Shown here: in pieces, positions 49,928 through 61,986 of the stretch
Numbering within the stretch: the stretch's first letter is position 1
Layout: every line of letters starts with the position of its first letter
NCBI GenBank assembly: GCA_965153455.1
Contig: OZ234495.1
Span: 12,334,875-12,398,874 of the forward strand
DNA from: Sphagnum compactum
Taxonomy: Eukaryota > Bryophyta > Sphagnopsida > Sphagnales
Length of the DNA stretch: 64,000 nt
Direction of reading: 5' to 3'
Notes under the pieces: generated by a model
Database searches by the model: none
Told to the model about the DNA's origin: nothing
The model's input: the letters and a program-made list of their open reading frames with translations, nothing else
Program-made: the position numbers and the translations under genes

Positions 49928-50259
49928 CGATCGATCGATTTATGACACGAATGAGTAAGACACTGATGAACAAGACCGGGTTAACAATTTTAGGTGTATA
50001 TAGTATTTAGAAGCGACAAAGGAAGAAAATCTCGGCAGAAATGGCACACCGAACCGAGCGTGGAAAGAAGCATACTATCTCGATTGCAGATCTGAAAGCA
50101 TACTTGCAGCGAGACCGCCAGCAGCGACGCAAGCTCCTCTTCCTCGTCGGTCCTTCCTGTTCTCTTCTCCCTCTCTCTCGTTCGCGACGACGTGAGGACG
50201 AGACTTGCGTGTGCACGTCTGTGTGTCGACAAACCCTAATCACACTCCCCTAATCCCAC

Positions 50260-53200
50260 TTACAAGCCCTAATTTGGAACCCTAATTTCCCACTTAATTT
50301 TGGGACTAATTAAATAAGAGTAGTTCCATGGATACATTATTGTATCTCAGCCAGTGTCAATATATACACCTAATTGATCACATTCAATATATTAATGTTA
50401 ATTGTTAATATTAACAATACATTAATTAGTGTTAATGTTTTACCTCTCTCCCACCCATGAACAAAACAATGGGTGTGTCACACTATGGCCTTGCCATTTA
50501 CATTAAAAAAGTATTATCTCAAAGCAAAAGAAGAATTATGGAAACTCAAATATTTCACCATGCAAAAATATAAACTTTAAAAAAATCCCTCTAAAAGAAA
50601 CCAAAATCCTTCGAAGATATTATTATTATAACTCTATTATAAGTAATATCTCAAGTTTCCTACACAAGCCAAAATATATATCATCTTTCAAAAATCCTCA
50701 TGTGAAAATAGACCTATTATTATTATTTCCTAGGGGCCTATTAAAATCCCTTAAGCTACTATACTCTATAATGAATCTAAATACAATATCCTTAAGGGCC
50801 TTGGTAGTAGGCAAGGCCAATAAAAAATATTAAACAGTTCACACTGAGGGAGCATTCAGATCACACATGGGGGGGGGGCAATCAAAAGCCAATCAATGTG
50901 TGAACAATTATTGTATGTGGCCAACTAGAGGCAATTATTTTCTTTTTTTGTCAGTTTTTGGAGCTTCAATAGGGTTTAGTAACCTTTAAGCTTCAATAAT
51001 TAGGTAATTCTAATTTTTTTTAAAATAAATAAACTAAAAATGGAACCTCAAGTTTAGTCTTAGGATCATTTTTTAGATTTTTAAAAATTTCTTGTTCGTT
51101 TTAGTCATTTTCATAAAGAATTAGTGTAGCTTGTTTTGTTTCGTTGATTCAAGTGTGAACACATTGAAGGCTCAACTGATTCTTTCTTCCAAACCCAATT
51201 TTTGCAAATTTGTTTGAATTTCCAATAACAAAATCACCTCTAAAATCAATATCTTTCACACCTTAGCTCTGAAAAATTGTGAGAAAATTTATTAAATATA
51301 ACTTGTCAAGGGCTTTCCAACAACATCAAGAACGGCCTCAAATTCCAATTTAGTTTTTGGTTTTCGAACTTATTAAAATCCATTGAAAAAATGGTTCAAT
51401 AATCAATAGTTCCATAATGGAGTCTCAAATGGTTTCAAACCAATTCGATGCACCCACATTCATCCAAAGCTTTTTGAAGATACCAAGAGTGTGGCATGAA
51501 GCACCGTGGTTTGGGAAATTTTTGCATGACAAAACAAAACAAACTAGCTTGCGTCATATATAGATTCAAAACTAGTCTGGTGTAAAGCAAGGTTTGGTCT
51601 CATCTCCATTGCACACAACTAGAACTAATTATTTTCATCTTATAGTATTTAGATTTTTAATATAATTTGATGTAAATATTATTTTGTTCAATTAGTGCAC
51701 ATCATTCAAAATGAAATTTATATAATATTAGTTATGTACACCCAATCAAATGCAATGACTCATCTAAAATGTAGGGCTAAATTTATGATTTTTTTATAAA
51801 CTTATATCTATAAATTTAAACATGTTTTAAACAAGGCAACACCTTCAATTCAAGTTTTAATTCAATTTGAAAAAAGTCAATTGTTTGGTTAGATTTTAAT
51901 GTTAAACCCCACAAACCTTGAAACCTTTAATCCATAAACCTTCCAATCTGACCTATAAACCTCTAATCCATAAACCTTCCATCTGACCTAAAACTTGAAC
52001 CTACCAACAATAATGCAAACCCATTTTCATGCCACAATGACAACTTATTTCATCTCTACTCCATAAACCTTACAACCTGACCTAAAACCTAGACTTGAAC
52101 CTACCAACACTACAACAAACCCATTTTCACATCATTGGCAATGTTGAACAATGTGTGTATCCCCAAATTTTCATAATTGTTGACTTGTTTAAAAACACTT
52201 ATCATTGTACACAATTTTGTTTAGTCATTTTTAACATGAAAAATGATATTATTATTATTTATATACTTTGAAAACAAAACATGTAACTAATGAACGAAAC
52301 CTTTTCAATAGTTTTGTTTACCTCCAAAAGACATTGTCACATGTTTTGGTTTTGAATTCACAATTAAAAATTTGATTATTGAATGAAAAATATAATGTCC
52401 ACCTTTCATTCAAATGTTAAATGTCAATGTAACATAAGTTGAAGCATTCACATAAAGCAAGGAATTTTTTAAAATGTGTGTTTCATCACCAAAGACAAAA
52501 GTCTTCAATCAAAGTTCTACACAATGGAAACCCCACACATAGGTCCCTCCTTAACACAAATTGTTTCATCTGTATATTTTCAACAATGTTTAAAAGGATT
52601 AATCCTTTGATAACAAGCAACACAAAATCATCCATGACAGGTTTTTTTTGTTTTTCAAATTTTTTATGAAATGTTACCAAAAATTTGTGAAATGTGTAAT
52701 GGAATGACAATTCTTTAAATCTTGGAAAGTTAATTTTTTTAAGGATTTAATATTGCATTGCATCATACTATGTAAAAAAAATGTTTATAAACACTTCAAG
52801 ATATTCACATTTTTCATGGTTGATGTTCCATTATTTTATAAAAAATTGATATGTTTATATACATTGGTTTTTTATCCTAAGGTATTTACACTCACTATTA
52901 CAAAAGTGGGGTGCAATTCATTAGCTTAAATCACTATGAGACTTTAAAAGTGTAATAAGTTCATTGCATTTTAATGATTTCACTTAGTAGGAATATCTAA
53001 AGTGGAAAAACATAAAACAAACATTGTTAACTACTACCACTCAATATTTTTCATTTTTCATGTCTTGAGTTCAATATTCTTCCAAAACATCGACTTGTGT
53101 GTGCATCATTCTGATCATATGGTGGTTAGTGTCATTGTTCTGGTGTTCATTCATTGCCTTAGTGATGTTGGAACAATGATGATGCTTGAGTCGTAAGTCA

Positions 53201-53560
53201 TTAACTAGTTTCAAGATTTTTGCATGGGCTTTTAGGTTTTAGTTAATCTTAGGAGTAGTGTTCGTAAGTCAAGTTTGGGTACATGGTGAAATGGATCCTA
53301 TAGGTGAGTTCATCACAACTAATGAATTTTGGGATGTTGAAGGGTTAGACACATGATTTACAAAAAATTCCATGTTTCAAACTTTAGAGATTCGAGTGGA
53401 AGTCCTATCTGTTAAGGAATAAACAATCTGGAAAGTGCAATTATAGTAGCTAGAGGCAAACATGAAGTTTTGGTTCACAAACCATTACACTGCCATAATG
53501 TGGGCTTTCTTTGTCCTAAACAACCTTCTTGAAATTTTTTATTAGGGGCACCGCAAACCA
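50260..53560. other. AT-rich intergenic region
   Basis: Holds the third TIR element and a duplicated segment of CCATAAACCTT...CTGACCTAAAAC...GAACCTACCAACA at about 51970-52035 and 52060-52135. No gene is supported. Confidence 0.5.
50487..50818 (-). mobile_element. Short non-autonomous TIR element (MITE-like), copy 3, inverted
   Basis: Reverse-complement relative of 19647-19973 and 28542-28842, 332 bp, with the same GGCCTTGCC termini. The shared GTGACACACCC flank is seen outside the left end on the minus strand. No coding capacity. Confidence 0.75.
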
Positions 53561-55505
53561 TGAAATGCATTATTTACCATGTCACTAAGCAAGTTCAAAG
53601 TTCAAACAACACCATTCATGAGCACAAGGGCCTTCTCACCTAAAATCCAACGCATGGCATCACCTCCATGAAAAAACACATTGACAATGAACACGAGGCC
53701 ATTGTTGCCAAATATGCTTTGCATCATAAGAATGAAGATGAAGCTCTTCGTTCGAGTCGTGAGAAGAACAAGAAGTGCGAATGAGCTGCACCTTTTACAA
53801 TAACTAATTTTTTTTCTAAACACTTGACCTTACAAAAGTTTTAACCCCCCTTAGCTAGTCTTCATTGAAAACCTAGTTCTATTCATTGCGAAGGGATATG
53901 TGCCACTATCTACAGTGGAGTCTTTTTGGCTACAATGCTTGGTCATGCGGCAAAATGGTAAAGTTTGTTTTCCTACTTGAATACAACTTGTCAAATAACA
54001 CATATTATGCTTGCTAAGTGCATGGATCATTATGTTCTACTTGCGTTGGCACAATGTGATACAATTTTTATCACATTCAACTTATGGATGAGTTGAACTG
54101 GGTTTGACACCTTTGCATTCCTTGTCAACTTCTTGGATCAAGATTGGGTACCTTGCCATGTCACTATCAACTTATTTGAAGATACAAATACCAGTGGAAT
54201 TGCATTGGTAGGGCTTGTGAATCCTCTTTTGGCTAAATTCTAGTTGACCAACAAGGTTGTGTGAAAAGAGAAAACAAGACTCTAGCCACCTCAAATTCTA
54301 CCATGTCCATTGTTGTCTTGTGATGTTTTTCAATTGGAGAAGCCTTTTTGTGGCACATGTTTTGAACATGCATTGTTAAAGATTTACTAATATGCTACAA
54401 ATGAAAAAAAAGTTTGTCAAGGCATGAAGGAGGTCTCTTTGAAAGATGCCCAATTTGCCTTACAAAAAACCATCACATGGACAAAAAAGTTGGGCAAAGG
54501 GAGGCAAGAATGGGAAGTTGCTTGTTGAGAAGCAAGTTTGCCTCCAAGAAAGTTGAAAACCCTTGCGAAAACCAGGTTTGTTTCAAAAGTTGTACTTTTC
54601 TAGGAGACAATGGAGTATGCCCGCGCCATCGCGATTTGTTACAAGTCATCAATCTTTGCATTTACAAGCCCGTGTTTTATTTGGTCCGACTTGGGCTATT
54701 GCAAGGGCAATGATTGAAATCTTGAACCTAGTTGTTAAATAATGTGTTCTCAACTAGATTACAGGTTACTAGTTGTTGTCCGATGCTCTTTATGTTGCAA
54801 TTTCCATTAACATTAAGCTTCAAGTTGAGTACAATTATAGGGCGTCCATTTTTCCTCCTCTGACTTTTGGAAAGTTTGATGATGCGAAGCTAGAAATCTT
54901 GTATGCTAAGATGACAACATAATTTTTACATGTCTTGCAACCTTTTCTTGCATTTTGCGTTCAATTTGATGTAGCCATGGCCCATAACATGATGGTGCTC
55001 ATGTTATACCCTAGATATGAGGGCTTAAAATGTGTGGCAAACCTAATTAGGAAAGATAGAGCTTAAGTTTTAGTGGAGGAGTAGGACAAATATTTTTTGG
55101 TTCCACTTTTAGTTGTGGTCTTCAAGTCCTTTTATCCTTGCCACTCACAAACACCTCTTCCAAATCCACTTGTTCTTGATGACTCGTTGTTTGGTGAATC
55201 GGCATCCAAGAAGCTAGTGAAGGCCCGTTGAAATCTAAGTTGTCTTTATTTTGTCGAATTGTAGTTTCTGAAGAGGACTTGAAAAGTCCTTTTGCTTGGT
55301 GGAAGACACATAAATCCCAATTCCCAAATGTTGGATTTTTGGCGAAACAAATCCTTGGAATTTCAAGAAGCTAAATTGAAATTGAACGCATTTTTAGCAT
55401 TATTAGTGTTTTGACTCATTTACAACGCTGTTGATTGGGTCTTGATATTTTGGATGCCTTGGTGATGATTTACAAAAATTGGCCTAACAATGCACAGACA
55501 AATTG
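53560..55505 (+). pseudogene. hAT-family transposase pseudogene
   Basis: Collinear plus-strand fragments in shifting frames. At about 53565-53790 is a BED-finger-like remnant with HGITSMKKHIDNEHEAIVAK. At about 54040-54240, FITFNLWMS is followed by GFDTFAFLVNFLDQDWVPCH and VTINLFEDTNTSGIAL, the start of the hAT catalytic domain. At about 54415-54640, GMKEVSLKDAQFALQKTITW. At about 55288-55500, the C-terminal dimerisation domain: FAWWKTHKSQFPNVGFLAKQ, ILGISRS, then IEIERIFSII after an in-frame TAA that replaces the usual Gln, and finally a KNW segment. Multiple stops and shifts make it inactive. Terminal inverted repeats and the 8-bp target duplication expected for hAT elements were not found. 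Confidence 0.82.
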
Positions 55506-56796
55506 ATTATGCTTAACCTAGCCTTAGCCTCTCATTAATGATATGTTAGTGATGAATTTGAGACCTTTTCAAATCAAATGTGTTGTAATGCCTATTGTTG
55601 ATCACTTTATATGATTTGTCAAGTAATGATTTTTTTCCCAACATGGGACCTATTCGCACAAATTAATTTTATGCTTGGCTGTTTCTACTTTTAATCAATG
55701 ATGCATTAGTGATGAACATAAGGCCTCTTCAAATCAAAGTTGTCATAATAGTTTTTGCTAGTTATTGTATATGACTTATCAAGTGATGGTTTTTTTTTTC
55801 CAACCTGGGATCTACATGTGCAAATGAATTTTATTAATTTTATGCTTATGATAAATTAATAAAAGTAAAAATTTTCAACTTGGCAACCTTAGCCTTTGAT
55901 CAATGATGCATTTGTGATGATTTTGGGACATCTACAAATCAATTTTGTTGTGACCAGTGTTTTGTTGGTTTTTGTTTTAAGAGTTCATCAAGGATTTTTT
56001 TCCTTTCAACTTATGCAAAAAGTTGCACTTTTTTGTGGCATCACACATTAAATCAACATATTCATATGGCTACTATGTACCCCTTTGGTATCACACATTT
56101 CAATATCATGATACTCATACCATTGTGTGAAAATTGTAAACTTTGGACATATTGATACCACCTGGTACGAGTTTTCGCATTTTCACCCCCAATACCCATG
56201 ATATACAAATTTCAAAAAGAAATCAAATACCTGTACCAGATGGGTATGTTAAAAATCCAATACCAGTCCTACACTGGAAAAACCCACCTTCTGTCCAACT
56301 GGTAATCACCAGACTAATGAAGACAGAGCAAAGAGAAGGCTTGAGTGAATTAGCAGCCACTAATGCACCAGTTGAGGATGAGCCCGTTCAACCCGTTTTG
56401 GGGATGAACCAAAACCACATCCGGACTGCCCAAATATTTTTTTTTTCTCCCGCCTCTACTCTGCCCCAAAACATTTCTCCCCTACCTACCTTCCTCCCCC
56501 CTCCTACCTCCTACCTACCCCCTCCTACCTCCCCCCTCCTACCTACCTCCAACGTCTTACCTCCAATCGCCATCGCCAGAGCACCACAGCGAGAGCAGGA
56601 GCACCATCGCGGGAGCACCACAGCGAGAACGGGAGCACCATCGCGGGAGCACCACAGGCAGAGCGGGAGCGACGAAGCCAGACCGGGAGCACCACAGCCA
56701 GAGCGGGAGCGCCGGAGCTGGAGCTTTTTTCCTGAAGCGAGAGCGCCAGAGCTTCAAGGTAAGTTTTTTTCCCTTCTTCTTTTTTATTTTGCATCG
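55506..56796. other. Spacer with CCTACC tract and GAGCACC repeats
   Basis: AT-rich to about 56.1 kb, then a C-rich CCTACC(T)-type tract (56480-56560), then repeats of GAGCACCACAGCGAGA / GAGCACCATCGCGGG with roughly 40-bp spacing (56578-56710). An open frame crosses this zone from 56143, but its first codon is TTG and the sequence is low complexity, so I do not call a gene. Confidence 0.5.
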
Positions 56797-57264
56797 TGGA
56801 GTTCGGAGCTGCAGCTCCAAGCTCGTGGAGCTTGGAGCTCGGAGCTGCGCTGGAGCTCCAAGTTCGTGGAGCTCGGAGCTGCGCTGGAGCTCCAAGTTCG
56901 TGGAGCTCGGAGCTCGGAGCAGCGTAGCTCCAAGCTCGTGGAGCTCAGAGCTCGGAGCAGCGCAGCTCTGATCTCGTGGAGCTTGGAGATCGGAGCTGCA
57001 GCTCCGAGCTCCACGAGCTGGGAGCTGTAGCTCCAAGCTCTACAGCTCCAAGCTCGTGGAGCTTGGAGCTCGGAGCTGCGCTGGAGCTACAAGCTCCAAG
57101 CTCCAAGCTCGTGGAGCTCGGAGTTGCGCTGGAACTCCAAGCTCGTGGAGCTCGGAGCTCGGAGCAGCGCAACTCTGAGCTCCACGAGATTGGACAGCTC
57201 CGAGCTCCACGAAATTGGAGCAGCTCCGAGCTCCACGCTCCAAGCTCGTGGAGCTCGGAGCTGC
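56797..57264. repeat. Hairpin-forming GAGCTC-rich repeat array 1
   Basis: About 470 bp built from short blocks: AGCTCCAAGCTCGTGGAGCT, CGGAGCTGCGCTGGAGCT, CGGAGCAGCGCAGCTC. Many blocks are self-complementary, for example AGCTCCAAGCTC-GTG-GAGCTTGGAGCT (12-bp arms, 3-base loop). All six frames stay largely open because of the repeat, giving artefactual peptides. Confidence 0.92.
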
Positions 57265-58092
57265 CCGAACTTGTAACTCCTTTTTTTTCGCGTAGAATTT
57301 TTTAAAAAATCGTTTTGAGTTCTGGTGTCCTCTCTGGTCGCTTGCTTCTTTCACCCTCTGCTTTTCATTGCATATTTCCCTCTCTGTCTCTGTCTCTCTG
57401 TCTTCCTCGGTGCGGTTTTCTGTGTCTTTTCTCTTTATCGGTGTCTTTATTTTCGGTAGTTTTGGTGACTATTGTGCGAGTTTTCTCCGATATCTCGTCT
57501 TCAGGTTTATGGTTCTCGGAGATCAGCAGCAGCGCGTGCGTGCAATTTGGTGTGAAGGCTTCCTTTTCCTAGAGTTGCCGATTGGTTTGTACATCTTCCT
57601 GCTCACTTACATGTGAGTAGATTTTCGTGGTTTTGCTGCAACGCTGTGTTTGAAGAGCTGCTGGTGTTGCTGCAACTGTATAGTTTTTTAGAACATTGCT
57701 TATAGGCGCTCTACACGCGACCTCTTGTTCGTTACTGGATTGCTTATTATATATTGCGCTGTTGCTGTTGTTGTTGTTGTTGCGTACTTCCACTTGATCG
57801 TAAAGGAAAGGAAGACAGTTGTAGTTGAGCATTCGCCCTTACGGATTTCCTTCCCCCTCGCGACAGACTTCGGTGCTCGTAAGAATCTCATGTAATAATA
57901 TTATATTGCTGGTTTCTTTCCTCCTCTTCAACGCTTCTATCCTGCCAGAAGAAGATATCAGCGGTACCGAGCTTCAGCAATAAACATCTCCTAGGTGCCG
58001 AGCTTATCGACGGTACTGTGTCCTCATGTATGTTCTGCACTCTTTGGTTTCAGTCAATCTCCATCTTTGTCCAACAATGTTTGCTTGAAGAG
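57265..58092. other. Spacer between hairpin arrays 1 and 2
   Basis: T-rich, with CTCTGTCTCT tracts (57380-57410) and a run of TTG/TGT repeats (57763-57785). Short ORFs only; no family recognised. Confidence 0.4.
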
Positions 58093-58347
58093 GAGCTCCA
58101 AGCTCGTGGAGCTTGGAGTTCGGAGCAGCGCAGCTCCGAGCTCCACGAGATTGGAGCAGCTCCGAGCTCCACGCTCCAAGCTCGTGGAGCTCGGAGCTCC
58201 ACGCTGCAGCTCCAAGCTCCACACTCCACGCTCCACGCTCCCAGCTCATGGAGCTCGGAGTTGCGCTGGAGCTCCAAGCTCGTGGAGCTCGGAGCTTGGA
58301 GCTGCAGCTCTGAGCTCCAAGCTCCGAGCTGCAGCTCCGAGCTCGAG
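58093..58347. repeat. Hairpin-forming GAGCTC-rich repeat array 2
   Basis: About 255 bp of the same blocks as array 1 (GAGCTCCAAGCTCGTGGAGC, CGGAGCAGCGCAGCTCCGAG), with extra CTCCACGCTCCA variants. Confidence 0.92.
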
Positions 58348-59225
58348 CGCTGGTGTTTGGAGCTTTCGCGACGAAAATTTTCTATTATAAATTTATTTTT
58401 GGAGACAAGAATTTGCGGGAATCTGACTGAGAGAGAAGTGGACCAATTTACGGCTCGTTTGTTGGGTTTAGTTTTCGGTTTCTTTTGGTTTTCTTGGTTG
58501 GCAGTTTTGGAAAAACAATTCTCTCTGCTTTGTCTTTTATCAGCTTCGAGACACTAGCAGGTACTAGGGATGACAATTGGCTGGCGAGTTCTGTTTTTTC
58601 TTGTTTTCCACTTTTATCAGGCCCGGGATGTTCTTCATTGCGGATTGATATCTGATGGAAAATTCGGACTTGTGTTAGGAGGTGTAGGGAGATCGATACA
58701 TTATAGTAGGCGCCGGAAGTAGAACTTTGTGTTTTCTTTTTCTCTTTCTCCGAGAAGGAACAACGTTTGTGAAAAGCGAGAAATCTGTTATCTTTTTTCA
58801 TTTTTTTGCTGCTGTGTGCGGAGTTTTACGAGTGACGGTAGAACAGGCTTCGGTAGCAAGAATGAAGCTGTCGTCATGTTGGCTTGGAAAAGCATCAGCA
58901 CTGATAGCATTTTGGTCTTCGTGATTTTTTTTCCATTCCAAGTGTTTGGTGATGGAATTTCGTGGAATTGCGTTTCTGTTGAATCTCAGAGAGGTGTTGG
59001 AGGGGGGGGAGAGGGGGAGAATTAGACTTTTGAGGCTCCCTGAAAACTAATTCTGTTTTGCAGGAAAGATTTTGGGCGCAATTTTGGTAAGGACTTGGAC
59101 ACAAGCTTCATTTGCCCTAAATCTGCCTGTAGTACCCAGGTAAGGAAAAAGTAATTGCTCATCGTTGTTCTTTGGATTTCTTTTGTCATGAAAGCTTTGT
59201 GGAATTAGCTTTTCCAAGAATTTTC
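58348..59225. other. Spacer between hairpin arrays 2 and 3
   Basis: No supported gene. Several donor-like and acceptor-like sites occur (for example TTTTGCAG near 59064 and AGGTAAGG near 59139), so this could be transcribed leader sequence of the downstream pseudogene. Confidence 0.35.
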
Positions 59226-59470
59226 GTGGAGCTGGGAGATCGGAGCTGCAGCTCCTAGCTCGTGCAGCTCGGAGCTCGGAGCTCGGAGCAGCACAGCTCC
59301 AAGCTCGTGGAGCTGGGAGCCACGAGCTTGGAGCTGCGCTGGAGCTCCAAGCTCATGGAGCTCAGAGCTGCGCTGGAGCTCCAAGCTCGTGGAGCTCAGA
59401 GCTTGAAGCTGCTCCAAGCTCGTGGAGCTCGGAGCTGCTGCGCTGCTCCCAACTCGTGGAGCTTAGAGCT
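59226..59470. repeat. Hairpin-forming GAGCTC-rich repeat array 3
   Basis: About 245 bp of the same repeat blocks. Decayed AAAGCTC(A/C)AAGCTG copies continue to about 59600, close to the start of the downstream pseudogene. Confidence 0.9.
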
Positions 59471-59481
59471 ACAACGTTGCA

Positions 59482-59534
59482 GGTTTAGGGTTTAGTGTTT
59501 AGGTTTAGGGTTTAGGATTTAAACCCTAAACCCT
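59482..59534. repeat. Inverted telomere-like repeats
   Basis: GGTTTAGGG copies run into TTTAGGATTTAAACCCTAAACCC, so TTTAGGG-type and CCCTAAA-type copies meet head to head. Confidence 0.85.
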
Positions 59535-59730
59535 CAAAGCTCAAAGCTGCAACGTTTAAAGCTCCGAGCTCAAAGCTGCAATTTTCTAAAGCTCAAAGTT
59601 GTAACGCTTTTTTTTTTCTTTTTTCTTGCTGCTAGTGGCGATTTTTTTTTTTTGCTTTGTTGTTGCTTGTGCTTTTGTTCATTAGAATTAACAATTGGTA
59701 ATAACTACTGGTTTAGGGTTGGAGGTTATA

Positions 59731-61263
59731 ATGGGTAGGAAGAGAGTAAAGAAAACCGATGCAGCAGATGCGGGAGGTGCCCAGGAAATTGTCACCACAT
59801 CAGATGCGGGAGGTGCCCAAAAAATTGTCATCACATCAAATGCGGGAGGTGCCCAGGAAATTGTCACCACATCAGATGCGGGAAGTGCCCAAGAAATTGT
59901 CACCACATCAGATGCGGGAGGTGCCCAGGAAATTGTCACCACATCAGATGCGGGAGGTGCCCAGGAAATTGTCACCACATCAGATGCGGGAGGTGCCCAA
60001 CAAATTGTTGCTAAGGATAATATTGCTGCATTAGATCGGGAAACTGGTGAGCATAATTGTGCTCTATCACAATTGAAACAGAAGGGTAGCATTGGTATAG
60101 ATTACTTTAGAATTTGTGGACATTAGAAGATAGGACATTAGATTAATTACAAATTAATAAAATTGTACAAATTTCTCAAAATTTAATTGCACCTGCACCT
60201 TCCATTTGTTGGATGGTGCAGGAATTTTTTTGTCAAAATTTTTTTACTGCAATACCTTAGAACAGTTCATGTTTATAGAAGTAATATGTAATTTTGTGAT
60301 TTGATGTTTTACAATACCTGCATTTTGTTTATTGAACTTTCTGTTTTTGGGTTTAGGTCCGGAATTGGAAACTGAGCAAGCTTCTCAACCACCTGCAGTT
60401 ATTTGTCCACCTAATCTGGCTCGGAAGGATAAGGAATGGACAAAGGTCGGGTCCAAATGGAAGTGCAAAGTCCACAATTGCACTATCGCATATTGTGCGA
60501 AATGGCTATTGACGCAACATTTGAAAGAGGTGCACGGCTTGGTGGCAGAAAAGTCAAAACCTGGGAGGCCTTCAACTGCTGCAGGAGGTCCTCGGCATCA
60601 AGACCATGGCAAGATGAACGCTCGCATTTTGGGAGATGCGATGGCTATGTAGAGGCGAAATGATCAGAAAGCTGCTAGTCGTGCTCGTGCCAAAGCAGAA
60701 CGCAAGTGGAATCATTTGATGACTCTTGCAAAACAGTGTCCACCACTCCCAAAACCACCTTTGGTTAGATTTGCTTCAGAGCAATTGTTGAAGGTGTTGG
60801 GCCTTGATGCCTGGGGCGTGGGCAGTGTGGCGCGAGATGCAATTGTATGAATGGAGAAGGATGATGACTTACAGGGGATGATCCGATCCACTCGTTGTGC
60901 ATACGCACGACAATTAAAGACGGCATGGGATGTGAAGAATTGGGAGCGAGAGTCCAGCAAAACAAGTCGGACAAAACAATTATCGGATGTTTTGGATTTT
61001 CATGAATCTAAAATGATTCATGGAAGGTAAGAAAAAATATTAAGCAATGTTTATTGTTTTTTTATTGTATTTGATCCAAGGTGTGTTACGGTTTAATTTG
61101 GTGATTTTTGGGTGTTTGTAGGGTTCAGGACCAAACAAAGGCCCAGTTTGTTGCAAATGCAGTTCAGATTGAGATGCAACACCGCCATCTTTACACTACT
61201 CATCATGTAGCAAAGGCTGCATATCGAGCTAAACACGGGATTGTAGATACTGATATGGGTTAG
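59731..61263 (+). pseudogene. Three-exon C2H2-finger protein with 12-residue repeats, broken by two in-frame stops
   Basis: Exons 59731-60046, 60357-61026 and 61122-61263 join in frame (ACTG/GTGAGC, TTTAG/GTCC, GGAAG/GTAAGA, TTTGTAG/GGTT) and end at TAG 61261-61263. The protein starts MGRKRVKKTD, followed by seven tandem copies of DAGGAQEIVTTS (36-bp units, about 59768-60008). Exon 2 encodes a C-x4-C-x12-H-x4-H finger (WKCKVHNCTIAYCAKW...HLKEVHG), then a basic region KPGRPSTAAGGPRHQDHGKM. Two in-frame stops interrupt it: TAG at 60650-60652 (AM*RRNDQ) and TGA at 60848-60850 (DAIV*MEK). Both look like single-base changes within otherwise sensible coding sequence. The style resembles repetitive plant proteins linked to mobile elements, but I cannot name the family. 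It lies just downstream of the GAGCTC arrays. Confidence 0.7.
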
Positions 61264-61678
61264 GGTTTCATTTTATATAATTAGTAAGGTTTTGTAGCCC
61301 TTTTCTTTTTTGGACTACCCAATTTTGAACTTTGATCCTTTGATATGTTATAGTGATCTAATGTTTTTTCTTCATTGGGTTCTCTAGTAATTTTCCATGC
61401 ACCCATTTTTGTACATCTTTTATTAATATAATAGTATCGGCTACTCACACTTGTTTGATGTGTATTTGGTTAATCCTATATATCTTCTTTGTCATAATTT
61501 TGTTTGTACTTGAGATGTAAGAATCAAATCAAAGATCAAAATAAACATTATACAATATTTACATCTAAGTTAATAGGACTCACATCACTTGAAGACTTTT
61601 AAAATTATCCACACATTTTAAACATATAATACCCACATCATTTTCTATTATGAACTCCATAAGACCATTTTCTAATAT

Positions 61679-61986
61679 GCAATACCTGCATATAACCTCA
61701 AAAAATAGCCACAGACATTTTGCATTAAATGCAATACCCGCATATAAGTCCCATAATAGGCAATGGCCTTTTTCATTCATTGCAATACCCTCATATGAGT
61801 CCCATAATAGCCGCTGGCATTTTGCATTCCTTGCAATACCCACATAAAGGGCACAAATAATCGTTGACATTCTTCATTCGTTGCAATACCTGCATATAGT
61901 CTCCAAAATAGCGACTGGTTTTTTTGGGTTCTCTTGCAATACCCGCATATAGGTCCCATAATAGTTGCTGGTTTTTTCATTCATTG
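61679..61986. repeat. 51-bp tandem repeat, six copies, GCAATACC core
   Basis: Six units begin GCAATACC(C/T)(G/T/A)CATA and continue AGTCCCATAATAG...CATTTTGCATTC. A seventh degenerate unit lies just before (61627-61678). Open frames across it are repeat artefacts. Confidence 0.9.

Noticed and set aside
50041-50253. 70-codon plus-strand ORF upstream of the TPR gene
   Set aside because: It lies in the probable TPR promoter or leader region, has no recognisable family, and its second half is low-complexity Arg/Ser/Cys sequence.
56143-57030. 295-codon plus-strand ORF through the GAGCTC array
   Set aside because: It has no ATG at its start, and its second half is a translation of the hairpin repeat, open in all frames.
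59688-60092. Minus-strand ORF with repeated WAPPASDVVTIS
   Set aside because: It is the antisense reading of the 36-bp repeat in the plus-strand pseudogene. The plus strand has the consistent splice sites and the finger.
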